64,000 bases of DNA from Metallyticus violacea (Eukaryota > Arthropoda > Insecta > Mantodea > Metallyticidae). Positions within the stretch are counted from its first letter, which is position 1. Every line of letters starts with the position of its first letter. Location of the stretch: NCBI GenBank assembly GCA_030762175.1, contig CM060831.1, positions 82,863,501 to 82,927,500 of the forward strand, read 5' to 3'. Shown here piece by piece: positions 1 to 9,959 of the stretch. Under the pieces are notes generated by a model. That model did not search any database and was not told the DNA's origin. It was given only the letters and a program-made list of their open reading frames with translations. The translations under genes were made by a program, and so were the position numbers.

Positions 1-2610
1 ATTTGTTCCATGCATATACTTGAATGACAAAGTGCAAGAAATGTTCTGAATATCAGAATATCTCAAATTTGCAATATCATGAATTTAAAATTATGATTCC
101 GGTCTATAAACTCTAAACTTTATTAAAGAAAGGCTTAACATTAATATGCCTCATTTCTTGCTCAAATTTGTTATTTGGAAATAGTTTATGTGGTGTGTAA
201 GAACCTAAAAATGTATCCATTGACGAAGGAAAAATGAAAAAAGTATAGCAAATAAAGTGAAAAGTCATGTTCTACTCTATGCTCAGTATTGCAATTGAAG
301 GGAAATAATTTACATAATAAAATAACTGACTGTGAATTAAGTTACAATAAAAGCATCAATGATTTATTAATTTGCTAGTTATATTTTAACTTGAAGACTT
401 AATAGATTTAAACATATTTGAATCAAACAATGGCAATAGAAAATAGGATATTTATTTCAATGAAAATACATTGTTCAATGATCATTGTGTTAAGAGTTGT
501 TACCTTTAGCTATTGAATACTCCACTGCTATATGCAAAATTGCTCAGATGTTCATTTTGCTTTCATTCACACCAATCATTTAATGCTTACAAATGTAACA
601 GCCATTTTGAAAAATTTGATAAATACTTAAATACCTTAAAGAAACTCTAAAAAAAACATAGAGGAACTGAGTTTTTCTTCATATCTTTTCATTGTTTCTA
701 TAAATGGAAAAGTTTATATTTCCACAACAATAAGGTTACACGATGTTTCATAAATGATTTAGTTTTTAAAAATGTAGAAAAGTAGTAAAATAATTTTTGC
801 TGCAATCACTTAATTTAGAAAGAGTTCTGTTCAAAGGAGGCATAATTATAATATTGCTGGAGTATTTATAACTTTTAAGAATTTCTTGTATTTGGTTCAA
901 GTGATTTTCAGCAAAATGTTCTGTGCCAAACAGAAGATAAATGAGAATGCCTTGCAGAACTACCTATTTCAATGCTTATTCTAATTTCTTCAGCTAACTA
1001 GCTTGCTTCATTCCAAATTTCCCTAAATTGCATGTTATCTTTCCATTTGTAACATTTTGACTGCAATTATCAATCATCTTACAAAATTTAGAGAGCCATG
1101 TTTTATTTGCCAATAAATTCAAGCTATTTGCAAAATCTTTAAAATGATGAGTGAAAAATTAAAACTGATAAATGAACAGCAAGTTGACCCCTTCATTGGC
1201 TGATATGTGAGCACTGTTTTCATTTTTACTTTCAAAATTGGTTATATTGTTTACAATTGAAGTCAGCCGATAGAGACATTGTATACCATTTCATGTTAGG
1301 TTAAGGTTTGTTCTGGAGTGTTCAAGAATTACAGTATCCTACAAGCAGCAGAATAGTTAATGTATATTGTTAAATTGAGCATGTTGCTCATGTGTCAACT
1401 GTTACCGTTATTGTCTCATGCTCTTAATTTTTCTGGAGCCCGAGGTTAAGATTTTGTTGTCAACTGTCAAGTTGTGACATGCAATATGTATTTGTGTTAA
1501 TTTTCCCTAGTTCTTAGGTAAGGATACAATTACAACATGGAATATCAAGAGAAGCAAATACTGAAATGGCTCAAGAAGGTTGAAAATGAGTCACTCATTA
1601 ACCATTTGAATTTTCTGTCCCGTCATTAGCCGCTGAGTTTGGATGCAGTACAACGCGAAAGTGCCGCAACTATAGCTGACATAGACTCAAAAGTATGCGT
1701 TTTCTGTATGACTTAAGTCGGTCTTCTAATGCAGAGAGGAACATGAACAGACACAGAAGGTATCATTCAACAGTACAACTAAAATGTTTTAGGAATGAAT
1801 TGTATGATAATCGAAACGACAGAAACTTGACACGTAATCTTATGGGAGTTACAGACAGTTAGGCCCAAAAATTGAGCATGTCTATATTTGAATAATAGAG
1901 GGCTTTAGATTGGTACAATTCGCAGCGCAACCTAGCGGTACGTATTTGTGCACTGCTCTAATGTTTACTGCAAAATGGCCGCTTTCCATAAATATAATAG
2001 TGTGAAGAAGTGCCGTTTTGTATAGCGAAAACCAGCTAGGTGATGTGCCTTTTCACCGTGGATCTAATACGCAGTGCTACTTTGCGAGAAATGGTTGATG
2101 TTAGCCCACATAAGGAAGTTAACGGGAAAATCAATGTCTTTCACTCCCAACGTAAATGGCTTAATGTCTGCAAGCGCTACCAACGTTTTCATGAGACTTT
2201 CGTGATTTATGCCTGCATTACCCTCTTTTATTAGTATGCAAATTGCGCTTTAGTAATTTCCGGGCAATATAAGATATCATTCGTTATTAGAGCATATAAA
2301 AGTGAGACTTATCAAATACTTGCAGCACTATTCGAGAGAATGTTTAATGTGAGAGTTTTACATAGGCAGTTCTAGCCCCGCACAATCTTTGACGGCATAA
2401 TTATTATGTTGCTAATTTGTTAAGAATCGCGTTTGGCTGATTGTAATAAGAAGGCAAGGTAAATGTCCAACCACACACGGGCGTCTTTGAAATACAAACA
2501 TATGTGTATGTTTACGCCATTTGTGTAAAGCAGCATGCATGAAGTGCACAACTACGCACGTCAATGTTGCATGTGTTGCCTTGTCGGCAGCATACTCCTT
2601 ACTCGTTTCT
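1..2610. other. AT-rich non-coding stretch, no gene recognised
   Basis: I see no convincing coding region or known element. The first 1.6 kb is strongly AT-rich. From about 1600 to 2600 the composition is less AT-biased and CpG is more frequent, which would suit an old promoter or an unrecognised repeat. The only open frame (2040-2234) has no recognisable motif or homologous neighbour. Confidence 0.5.
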
Positions 2611-2614
2611 TTGG

Positions 2615-2700
2615 CTAAATGATTAGCGCTCGAGCTTTGTGTGCCTGAGGTTCTGGGTTCGAAACGTCAGAAAAAGTTGTTTTTTTTTAAACAGTTGTTT
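2615..2700 (+). repeat. tRNA-like SINE head fragment
   Basis: An A-box-like segment (TGGCTAAATGATTAGCG) is followed about 30 bases later by a B-box-like segment (GGTTCGAAACG), then an oligo-T run. This is the spacing of an RNA polymerase III promoter in a tRNA-derived SINE. No clover-leaf folds cleanly and no SINE body follows, so I call it a fragment. Confidence 0.35.
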
Positions 2701-2959
2701 CAAATTTAAACTTCAAACCTTTTTTATCTGTCGTATTTTATAGGCTCTCCAGGTACGAATCAGTTGAAATTTCCGTCTTATCGCTTCTGTTAGTGAAACG
2801 ACAGCCCGTCAAACTACGTTGCCGTAACTCTTGAAACTCCATAAATGCCGTAAAAATAGCAATTTCTGGAAACGAAGACCAGATCCGAGATCCTAAGAAT
2901 CAAATGTATGTTTCATCGAAACTTGATTTCGTAAATACCTGATTGTCAATAATTTTTAT

Positions 2960-3030
2960 ATTATTATTTATATAATTTATTATATCATACTATATTTCCC
3001 TGTAAAAATTCACGCTATTCAAAGCTATTG
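2960..3030 (+). repeat. flank fragment of the dispersed foldback element
   Basis: The segment ATATTTCCCTGTAAAAATTC and its AT-rich left side match the sequence just right of the hairpins at 13865-14075 and 37965-38150, and the two tandem copies near 59.75-60.0 kb. Only the right flank survives here. Confidence 0.45.
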
Positions 3031-3304
3031 CCTAAGATATTTGACTTCCTTGATTACCCAGAATAAATATATTGTCAGCATATATTCTACAAATTACCAA
3101 ATTATGAAACCATACACATTAACAATTCTACAAAAGTATTGCTAATTACATCCATTCCTAATGAATTTTCAATTCCAGTGCTTATTAATTAACAACTGTT
3201 TACTTATGACAGGATGGACAATGCCATTAAAGCAAGTTTCATTTTTGTACCAATGCTTTATTTAAAGATGAAAATATGCCTTTAAAGAGTACATTTCTGA
3301 ATAA

Positions 3305-4356
3305 ACCCTTTTTCACAAATTTTATATTTATATGGTTTCTTATCCTCGTGCATCAAAATGACTCTTTATACAAGATGTAAGGGTAAAGCTCTTCCCACAA
3401 CATTCACAATTATCTGCTTTCTTACTCTCATGAATCAAAAGCTGTTTTCTTAAAGCACATGGCAGGATAGGGCAGTTCCCACTGACTTCACATTTATGTG
3501 GTTTCTTATCCTTACGAATCAAAAGATGTCTCCTTAATATAGATGGCATGGTAAAGCTCTTCCCACAAATTTCACAATCATGTGGTTTCTTACCCTTATG
3601 AATCAAAAGATGAATCCTTTAAGTATATCTCAAGGTAAAATTCTTTCACTTATTATTTATGTGGCTTCTTAACCTCATGAATCAAAAGCTGGTTCTTAAA
3701 ATAGATGTCAGGGTAAAACTCTTCCCACAAACTTCACTATTATGTTTTCTTAACCTCATACACCAAAAAATGTATCTTTAAAGTATATATCATGGTAAAG
3801 CTCTTCCACAACTTAACATGTTTGTCTTCTTACCCTTATTAATCAAGATATTCCTTTAAATCAGATGTGAGGGTAAAGAGCTTCCCACATATTTCACATT
3901 TATGTGGTTTCCTATCCACATGCATTAAAAGAAGTCTTCTTAAATAAGATGTAAGGGTAAAGCTCTTGCCACAAACTTTACATGTATGTTGATTCCCATC
4001 TTTATGAATCAAAAGATGTTCTCTTATATTAAATGTCTGGATAAAGTTATTTCCACAAACTTCACATGTATGTTGTTTCTTACCCTCATGTAGCAAAAGA
4101 TGTTTCTTTAAAGTAGTTGTCTGAGTAAAGCTCCTCACACAAATGGCACATTTATGTCTTTCTGTGATTTTTAAGTGACCTTCATTAACTTTTTGAAGTG
4201 TGACTTTTAATAGAAGAAGGGCTGGTGTAAGCGTCACCACATAATTCATAAGAGGATGTGTGCTTCTTTGTGTTTCCTTTACAATCCCGTATAACTTCAA
4301 TAGAAGAGATTTTGGATGCGTTTTTCGCATATTTGTATAGATCTTCTTCATTTGAC
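3305..4356 (-). pseudogene. decayed C2H2 zinc-finger last exon (paralogue of the exon at 14269-15751)
   Basis: Read on the minus strand, this begins at a 3' splice site (CATTTCAG before 4356) identical in form to the one before 15751. It enters in the same phase, with a recognisably similar N-terminal part: shared Glu-Asp-Leu, Lys-Asn, Lys-Gly-Asn-Thr-Lys-Lys and Pro-Ser-Ser-Ile stretches. That frame stops near 4187, and the fingers continue in another frame, so there is a one-base shift. Of the fingers, the four at 3839-4170 are partly intact (C-x2-C...H-x3-H with EGKK/DRKPH linkers). Further on, between 3305 and 3838, fingers have lost metal ligands (Cys to Ser, His to Gln or Arg), and stops and shifts separate them. 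The family binds DNA through tandem fingers; this copy is very probably dead. A truncated transcript from 3839-4351 cannot be excluded. Confidence 0.8.
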
Positions 4357-5220
4357 CTGAAATGTGAAGAACATAATGACGAAAAAGTGCAAATGTTTAT
4401 GCTGTGAACATTATTATCAAATCACATTAAGTATAGGTTCCTTTTGGGAAATACTAACCTACATCAGATTAATAAAACCATTCATTCACATTAGAATACA
4501 AAGTATTCTCAAATGTTGCTACTGATGCTCACTAATGAAGTTTGTAACACTTTTTCTAATCAACCCAATGAAACTGCCTGAAATTTAATACGTTTGATCA
4601 ATGTAAAATACTACTCAAAAATTTTAAAAATTCTTAGCTGAATGTCATAGAGTTGTAAATTTTAATACTAGTCTATATACATAATAAGGAAATTATTATT
4701 AGTGTTCTATATTATTTAATTTTAACCATAATCAAGATTGATTGATGATTGTTGTTTAAGGACGCAAAACTGCTAAAGTCATTAGCGTCCAAACTCACTA
4801 AAACTGTATCAATAATAAAAATAATTAAATAATTTATCTCCACTAAAATGCTGTGCAGAAAACAAGCGTCATAAGCAAGTCAGCCATTACAATTAAAAAT
4901 CCCATTATCAAATAACAAGAGCAAAACTTAATTATTAATAATGTACACAGTACTGATCATAAAAAAACACAGGCAAAAGCCGGAAACCAAATGGGCTTAA
5001 AATGCACTAAAAGAAATCCGTCACATATTCAATTAAAAAATAATACCTGGCTTTAGTAACCACACACATAATACGAGCATTTGCTCCACAGCGACACCAT
5101 CCGCAAGAAATGCCTCAAGAGAGGATGGCATCCCTGGGAAATTCTGAAAGCCGCTAGATAGTGTTCAATTAACATGCAAGGCACTGTAAAGAGGTGGTCA
5201 TAACTTGGACACACTGAAGC
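4357..5220. other. intron-like sequence shared with the 15.75-17.43 kb paralogue
   Basis: The stretch 4380-4740 aligns in order with 15780-15857, 16581-16655 and 17230-17430. Shared landmarks are the gaagaacataatga block, TTTTGGGAAATA, gaatacaaattattctcaaa and ctaatcaaccca. It is therefore intron carried along in the duplication. Beyond 4740 I see no gene. Confidence 0.65.
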
Positions 5221-5515
5221 ATGTTCACTCTAGCGACACCATTTGATTTTTCGCACAAAACTTCGTATATACAATTTGAATAAAATAAGAAAAAGTTACT
5301 CGAAATCGGGTTCATTACGACGGGGGTTAACCTGAAACCAAAAATATACAAATTGCTCTAGCGGCACCAATATTGTTTTTTTCCAGAACAAATTTTGATA
5401 TATTCCATTTATATAAAATAAGAATAACTATTCCTAAAGCTTAAGCAAATTGAACTATTAGGAGTAAAGGTGTACTTTAAAACCGAAATTTAAAAAGTGC
5501 TCTTGCATTTAATGT
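5215..5515 (+). repeat. imperfect tandem repeat, unit about 127 bp
   Basis: Two units start with CTCTAGCGACACCA (near 5229) and CTCTAGCGGCACCA (near 5356). Both continue through a similar AT-rich stretch ending in aataaaataagaa. A third partial unit starts near 5500 (gtgctcttgcat). A related start (cacagcgacaccat) lies at 5087-5100. Confidence 0.6.
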
Positions 5516-5649
5516 TCTTTATATTGAGAATTTATTCAACAGATAAACTGCAATTATAACGTTGCACATGTGCTGTATGTAACATAAGTATCGTCGTGAA
5601 GATAGAAAAAGTTAAAATATTAATCTAATGTGTATTATATTTGCATATA

Positions 5650-5960
5650 ACAGCGTCAGTAGTATATACCCCCCGGGAGGCAGACAGGGTTAGCGTCCTC
5701 TTAGCGCCAGGCACTGATCTTGGTCTATCTATATCTTCAAGATTGACCTTGAAATGTCCAAATCTAAGGCTGGCCTTGAACTGTCTAGCCTTTCAAGGTT
5801 GTCCGACCTCGAAAATGTCGATAGTCAAGGCTGACAACTTGACGACCTCGAACTGCCTAGACATGATCAAGGTCGACGCCACTCGAGGCACGCCGCACCT
5901 CGCCCCGCTTCCGGGTTTTTTATTTGTTGCCATTATTGAATATGTAAAATAAAAGTGTAC
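5650..5960. repeat. GC-rich left end of the viral block with short sub-repeats (possible terminal repeat)
   Basis: It starts AGTAGTATATACCCCCC at 5660 and contains several diverged copies of a short motif (variants of gaccttgaactgnctag and caaggctgac). An open frame of 103 codons exists but its protein looks like translated repeat. Polinton ends often carry repeats, so this may be the left terminal repeat; the right end is missing, so it cannot be paired. Confidence 0.4.
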
Positions 5961-5964
5961 AAAA

Positions 5965-6330
5965 TTACGGCATAATGGTATTGATAAAACAATTTACAGA
6001 AATTGTCACAAAATTAAAGTGGCCAGCGCGACGTTGTTCGCCACTGCGGTCACGATTTGCGCGACAATCGTCGTGGCGTAAGGTTCGCCGATGCTGCGTA
6101 GATGCTTCATGTACAATTTGCACAGGAAGAAAAATAGTCCCAGGAGGAAAGCGGCGAGGCCGAGTACGGTGCACTGCATGTCCTCCCTCCTGGTTTGCGC
6201 TAATGCAGAAATGGCAATCTGCGACGTACGAAGGCGATCCGTCGATCTGCGTGCCGGAACCCGTGTTGTAGTGCGCGGTGCACCTGCGGTAGGGGGCGTA
6301 CGCCTGTTTGCTGAAACATCCAAAAGCTTT
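5965..6330 (-). pseudogene. small membrane protein of the viral block, frameshifted
   Basis: On the minus strand, the C-terminal part (about 6006-6165) encodes two hydrophobic segments separated by a short basic loop (YMKHLRS), ending at a stop at 6006. Upstream, the frame that stays open through 6323 is basic and low-complexity. The neighbouring frame instead shows a Cys-containing polar stretch (a CHFC motif) that looks more protein-like. The likely history is a polar, Cys-containing outer part followed by two membrane spans, with a shift between them. I do not recognise the family. It lies next to the left end and is transcribed towards it. Confidence 0.4.
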
Positions 6331-6369
6331 CAGGCGGTATCGACGTCCAAGGGACGAAGAACGTTCAGA

Positions 6370-6812
6370 ACGTAGGGGAGAGATCCGCTCGTGATTGGTC
6401 AGAAGAGAAAAGAAACCTATATATGTAGTGTTATTAAATGAGCACGCACCTTTAAATGAAGAGAGAGATAAATTGTGTGGAGCAAGAGCTAGAACGAAAT
6501 GAAAAGGTGGTGGGGCGAGTCTCTCAATAAGTGTATATTAAAGTGATGCAATAGACTACGTCATTGATTTATTTTTGGAAGAGTGGCTGAAGGACAGTCG
6601 ATGCAATAGATTACGTAACTGGGTTTTTCCTTTAGTTTTAACGTTTTTTGATTGGTCAGAATTTTTATATTTTTTAATATGCAGATTGGCTAAAGTAACG
6701 CATTGAACAGAATATGATTGGATAAAATAAGCTGTGTTGCGATTCGACGAATAAATCACGTGTTATATTGCTATTTAAAGAGACAAAAATGCATTACGTC
6801 AGTACAGTACAA
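6370..6812 (+). promoter_or_regulatory. repeated CCAAT-box / ACGT promoter block
   Basis: Inverted CCAAT boxes recur at about 6393 (TGATTGGTCAGAAG), 6649 (TGATTGGTCAGAAT), 6682 (AGATTGGCTAAAG) and 6715 (TGATTGGATAAAA). Between them are repeats of tgcaatagaNtacgt (6547 and 6600), a CACGTG near 6756 and TTACGTCA near 6794. It lies directly upstream of the signal-peptide ORF at 6814, so it is probably the promoter of that rightward gene, and perhaps also of the leftward one at 6330. Confidence 0.45.
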
Positions 6813-6813
6813 G

Positions 6814-8169
6814 ATGATTGCGATATTTATATTGCATGCAGCATGCCTGCTCGCGAGAGCGAGTGCCGACCGCAGTTGCGAAGTTTTGGAAGATGCGGTT
6901 TTGAAGTAAATGATAAAACAGGATATATGCAAAATACAACCATGTGCCGCAAAAACTACGAACTTATGCCCAATTGATCCTGCGTCTACAAAAGGAATGC
7001 AACATACACGTTTGACAATAATTTGTTGAGTGTAGAAAATATGAACGTGTTCACGTGCCTAGCGCTCATAATTAGATGTAATTTGGGCGGACGATGCGGT
7101 AATGGGTATTACGGAGAATTACATGTAGGTCACGTTCAGTGCGAAAGAGTTTATATGCTTAACGATGTTTGCGAATGCGTGGAATCCTCCTCCCCCTCCT
7201 CCGCGTTAAACAATACAGGTTACAAATTTTATAGTGCACCTGTAAATATGTTAGCAAACTTAAATCGTACCATAAAGGTGGAAATGATGGACTGTATAGT
7301 GATAATCCACAAAGTCGATACGTCGTTAGGTTTAGCTCTCGATTGCAAACTTATGCCTAAAGAAACGGAGTTGTTAGTATATGACATAATTGATGAGATG
7401 AATTCATATTTTAGCAATAATTGCGTGCAGGCATTGGGAAAGTGCAGAAAAGGCGATTGGAACCTAAACATTGGAGGTAAAAGCGTTTTCGAAAGAGCGA
7501 AACGCGCGTCTAGATGGCCTGTGGAAGGTAGGTTAAACATAAAATCAGAGTGCGGATCTGAGACGACATCGTCGTCGTCCGAACCCAAGCGCGTCTCGAT
7601 TAATAATTTGAGAAAAGCTGTCGCTGAAAAATGTAAGGTTGCGTTAAGCAAGGTTAAGCAGGGATTCGTTAGGGAATGTAACGAAAAAGTTAATAACTTA
7701 AAACATGGAATTAGATACAGCTCTAGCGGACAAACAAAAAATAAAAGAGGATTTGGAAAAGTCCGAAGAATTAATTGATACGGTAAAGCAAATATTTGGT
7801 AGGGAATGTAAAGAAAAAGTTCATAATTTAAGCAGGGAATTAGATACAGCTCTAGCGGATAAACAAAAAAGCTAAGAGGATTTGGAAAAGTCCAAAGAAT
7901 TGTAACCATGAAAAAGTTATTGGAAGAAAGGAAACGTAGCCTAACTCGTTATATTGCTATGGTAGATACAATTAAACAAAAAATAGATAAAATATACGGA
8001 GAATTTGTGAGTTTAAAAGATTTCGTAGCAAATTTAACTAAATTACCTTACGTAATGGTAAGAAAACTGAAAACAACGACGCAGAGGATCTTTACGTTAA
8101 CTACGATGATGAGCATATGGAGGAATGTGAAAAGGATGAAGATATATTAGAGGAGGAAAATGTATATTA
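6814..8169 (+). pseudogene. secreted Cys-rich protein with C-terminal coiled coil, frameshifted
   Basis: The ATG at 6814 opens a clear signal peptide (MIAIFILHAACLLARASA) followed by Cys-containing sequence. The frame breaks near 6905, continues in a second frame to a stop at 6975, and a third long frame runs from 7023 to 7778. That part has paired cysteines (GGRCGNG, CECVE), NxT glycosylation sites and a basic/serine-rich linker. From about 7660 the sequence becomes a heptad-rich coiled coil built from a 130-base tandem duplication, then a second helical segment (7908-8060) and a strongly acidic tail ending at a TAA at 8167. At least four frame changes are needed to follow it. The architecture suggests a virion surface or secreted protein. 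No family recognised. Confidence 0.45.
7671..7910 (+). repeat. 130-bp tandem duplication encoding coiled coil
   Basis: The unit starting agggaatgta occurs at 7671 and 7801 and agrees over most of its length, including attagatacagctctagcgga and gaggatttggaaaagtcc. The first copy has one extra base (aaaaca against agca), so the frame changes between copies. The period would otherwise be 43 codons, close to a whole number of heptads. Confidence 0.75.
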
Positions 8170-8213
8170 AGATTTTGCATATGTAACAAAATAAAAGTGA
8201 GTGAGTGTATATG

Positions 8214-8214
8214 A

Positions 8215-8290
<76 letters not shown>
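8214..8290. repeat. compound microsatellite (TG)n(TATG)n(TA)n
   Basis: Simple-sequence array directly abutting the 3' end of the dUTPase pseudogene. Confidence 0.95.
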
Positions 8291-8292
<2 letters not shown>

Positions 8293-8293
<1 letters not shown>

Positions 8294-8692
8294 TAGTGTT
8301 TTGCAGCGCTGCCAAAATCCTCAAGTATCTTTTAATACTGTAACAAGTTGTATTTTTGGCAACGCTATTCGTTCGCATATTAGTTGAGCTATCTTATGTC
8401 TTTTGCAAATCTTCCGCTTACAGTTAAAATTGTTTCTCAGCAAAACACATATTTCTCCGGTAAAGTCCATATCTATGATACCGCCTGGAACACTAAGACC
8501 TAAAATGGCTAAACTTGACTTTTCCGAAATGCGAATATAGGTGTTTTTAGGAGGTGTAGCTGAAATTCCGATAGGTACCTCAACTGTTTCGTGAGGTCTA
8601 ATTACATATAACTTTGGAGAGAATACGTCTAATCCTACCGATTCTTCAGTACACCTTACAGGCATTACTGCATGTTTATTGAGTAACACTGT
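8293..8692 (-). pseudogene. dut: dUTPase of the viral block, C-terminus broken
   Basis: Trimeric dUTPases hydrolyse dUTP to dUMP and keep uracil out of viral DNA. The open frame 8689-8321 shows motif I (SVGLDVFSP), motif II (RISEKSSLA, with Arg and Ser in place), motif III (GIIDMDFTGE, with the aspartates) and motif IV (KIAQLI). It stops at 8321. Immediately beyond the stop, remnants of the Gly/Phe/Ser-rich motif V are still visible, but out of reach because of a stop codon and a one-base shift. Motif V closes over the bound nucleotide in the family, so the protein as encoded should be inactive. The 5' end has no clear ATG: an in-frame TAA lies two codons before the GTG at 8689, and the first ATG is nine codons inside. 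The family assignment is firm; the viral origin rests on the neighbours. Confidence 0.8.
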
Positions 8693-8699
8693 TTAAAGT

Positions 8700-9060
8700 G
8701 TTATCTGAAAATGAATATGAAAAAAAAAAATAAGTAGCAAGTATTTTATAATTTTTTTAAAGCAAAAGTTGGATATGTACAAAAAATATATTTTGTTAAA
8801 CAAAAATAGGAAAAGGTAATGGTTTCCATACAAAACGTATGTGGTAGTTCTAAAAAAAAATGTACTAATTACAATATAATTCTTTTTCTGTAACAGAAAT
8901 ATTTACAATATATTTTGTAGGAATATGTAGGAGCTTCCAATATATTTATAAATATTAACAATAAATATACAACAATGATACAGGTGGAATGAAAAAGCAA
9001 TATATTGCAGAATATTTACAATATATAATACAGATGGAAATGAAAAAGGCATTGCAGCAT
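8700..9060. other. very AT-rich intergenic segment of the viral block
   Basis: No gene. Short motifs repeat, mainly aatatttacaatatat at about 8897 and 9008 and a related form near 8940. AT-rich DNA beside the dUTPase could be an origin or a promoter, but nothing decides this. Confidence 0.4.
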
Positions 9061-9069
9061 GACGACATC

Positions 9070-9380
9070 TAAAACCAAACATTTTCTATTACAGTTAGCT
9101 CATTTCGCGAGCAAAACAATTTTGCTATAAGCTCACCCTTATAGGTTGTGATTGGAGAATCCGAAAAGTTGACGATGAATACGCTAATCGTGTGTACATT
9201 ACCACACGGAAGCAACTGCGTGGAAAAAAAATATATTCGCAAACTCTACAGTATTCGCACTTTCGATGTCTGCAATCCCACGATCGTTCATGATCATCTA
9301 CATCGTATATAATTGTACCGCATTCATCATTTCTAACATCGTCGTCATCAGTCGTCATCATTTCAATCGTCATTGTCATC
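9070..9380 (-). pseudogene. broken frame with dUTPase-superfamily-like strands
   Basis: Between a TAG near 9300 and a TAG near 9073, one minus-strand frame reads as a plausible globular protein of about 75 residues. It includes VNFSDSPITTYKGELIAKL, which resembles the motif III-IV strand pair of the dUTPase fold (NLSD...KGDRIAQL in that family). The catalytic motifs are not visible. It may be a diverged, non-catalytic dUTPase-like domain, or the resemblance may be chance. A different frame (9125-9379) has Cys pairs but looks less coherent. Confidence 0.3.
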
Positions 9381-9797
9381 TGAAGTCAAACTATCGAGAA
9401 CATTAACAAAATTATTTAGAGTTTGCACCGATACATTGGAGGCTGATTTTAAGCGCGACATATGTCTACAAAGTACCTGTTGCCGCCACAGCTGTTGCGG
9501 GTGTACCAACTTCTGTTGCGGCTGCATCAAATGCTGTTGCTGCAGGTATCCAATTCGTCGTAACTTGCTGGATATAGGGACCAGCTGCGGCATCGGAGGG
9601 TTCACCAATGTCCGCTTTCAACTTTTGCCGATGTTACCAGCATTCTCTTTAACCTCCGATGCCGCTCGATCCTCCATCTCCGAAGTTAAGTCTATTACTT
9701 CAAACGACCCCTGCAATACACTGTGGTCTTGTAGACTAGCAGCGTTCCAGAAAACTGTGCAAAATGATGGTGACGAGCGAAAATTCTCCATGTTATA
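9363..9797 (-). pseudogene. unknown viral-block protein, frameshifted
   Basis: On the minus strand a TATA box (GAGTATATAACATGG) lies directly before an ATG at 9792 that opens about 58 codons to a TGA. Further on, the DNA continues as Ala/Thr/Pro-rich or Gln-rich sequence depending on frame, ending with an acidic Ser/Asp tail at 9363. The Ala-rich frame (9440-9600) is closed by a TAG. The best reading is one protein with two or more shifts. I do not recognise it; small Ala-rich proteins are common among minor virion proteins, but that is only analogy. Confidence 0.3.
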
Positions 9798-9875
9798 TAC
9801 TCTTACAACAGTTAATTAGATGCACGCGTTAGCAAATGGGAGAAAACTGGTTACGTACAAACAGAGCGCGCAGGT

Positions 9876-9877
<2 letters not shown>

Positions 9878-9908
<31 letters not shown>
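9878..9908. repeat. (CA)n microsatellite
   Basis: Uninterrupted CA dinucleotide run. Confidence 0.95.
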
Positions 9909-9913
<5 letters not shown>

Positions 9914-9959
9914 ATGGGCGATACAAGGTTGCACTTAATGATAAATAAAAAGTTTGACG

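Noticed and set aside
1925..1945. CTCF-like motif around CTAGCGGTACG
   Set aside because: One mismatch to a degenerate consensus is weak, and no occupancy evidence can be had from sequence alone.
2040..2234. 64-codon plus-strand open frame
   Set aside because: No domain, no splice sites in phase, no paralogue in the window; length is within chance.
5047..5131. Possible first exon for the left zinc-finger copy (ATG at 5131, donor at 5046)
   Set aside because: Its phase would put the next exon in the frame that does not match the paralogue, and the same joining gives a stop in the 15.7 kb copy.
5641..5952. 103-codon plus-strand open frame at the left end of the viral block
   Set aside because: The protein mirrors the short nucleotide sub-repeats and has no recognisable fold; more likely terminal repeat.
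5975..6375. Two plus-strand open frames over the small membrane protein
   Set aside because: They are Arg/Cys-rich shadows of the minus-strand frame with two hydrophobic spans.
8097..8387. Open frames over the TG/TA microsatellite on both strands
   Set aside because: Proteins are Ile/Tyr or Thr/His repeats generated by the simple sequence.
9373..9819. 148-codon Cys-rich plus-strand frame
   Set aside because: It is antisense to the minus-strand frames that have a TATA box and ATG; the Cys runs arise from the complement of Gln/Ala-rich codons.
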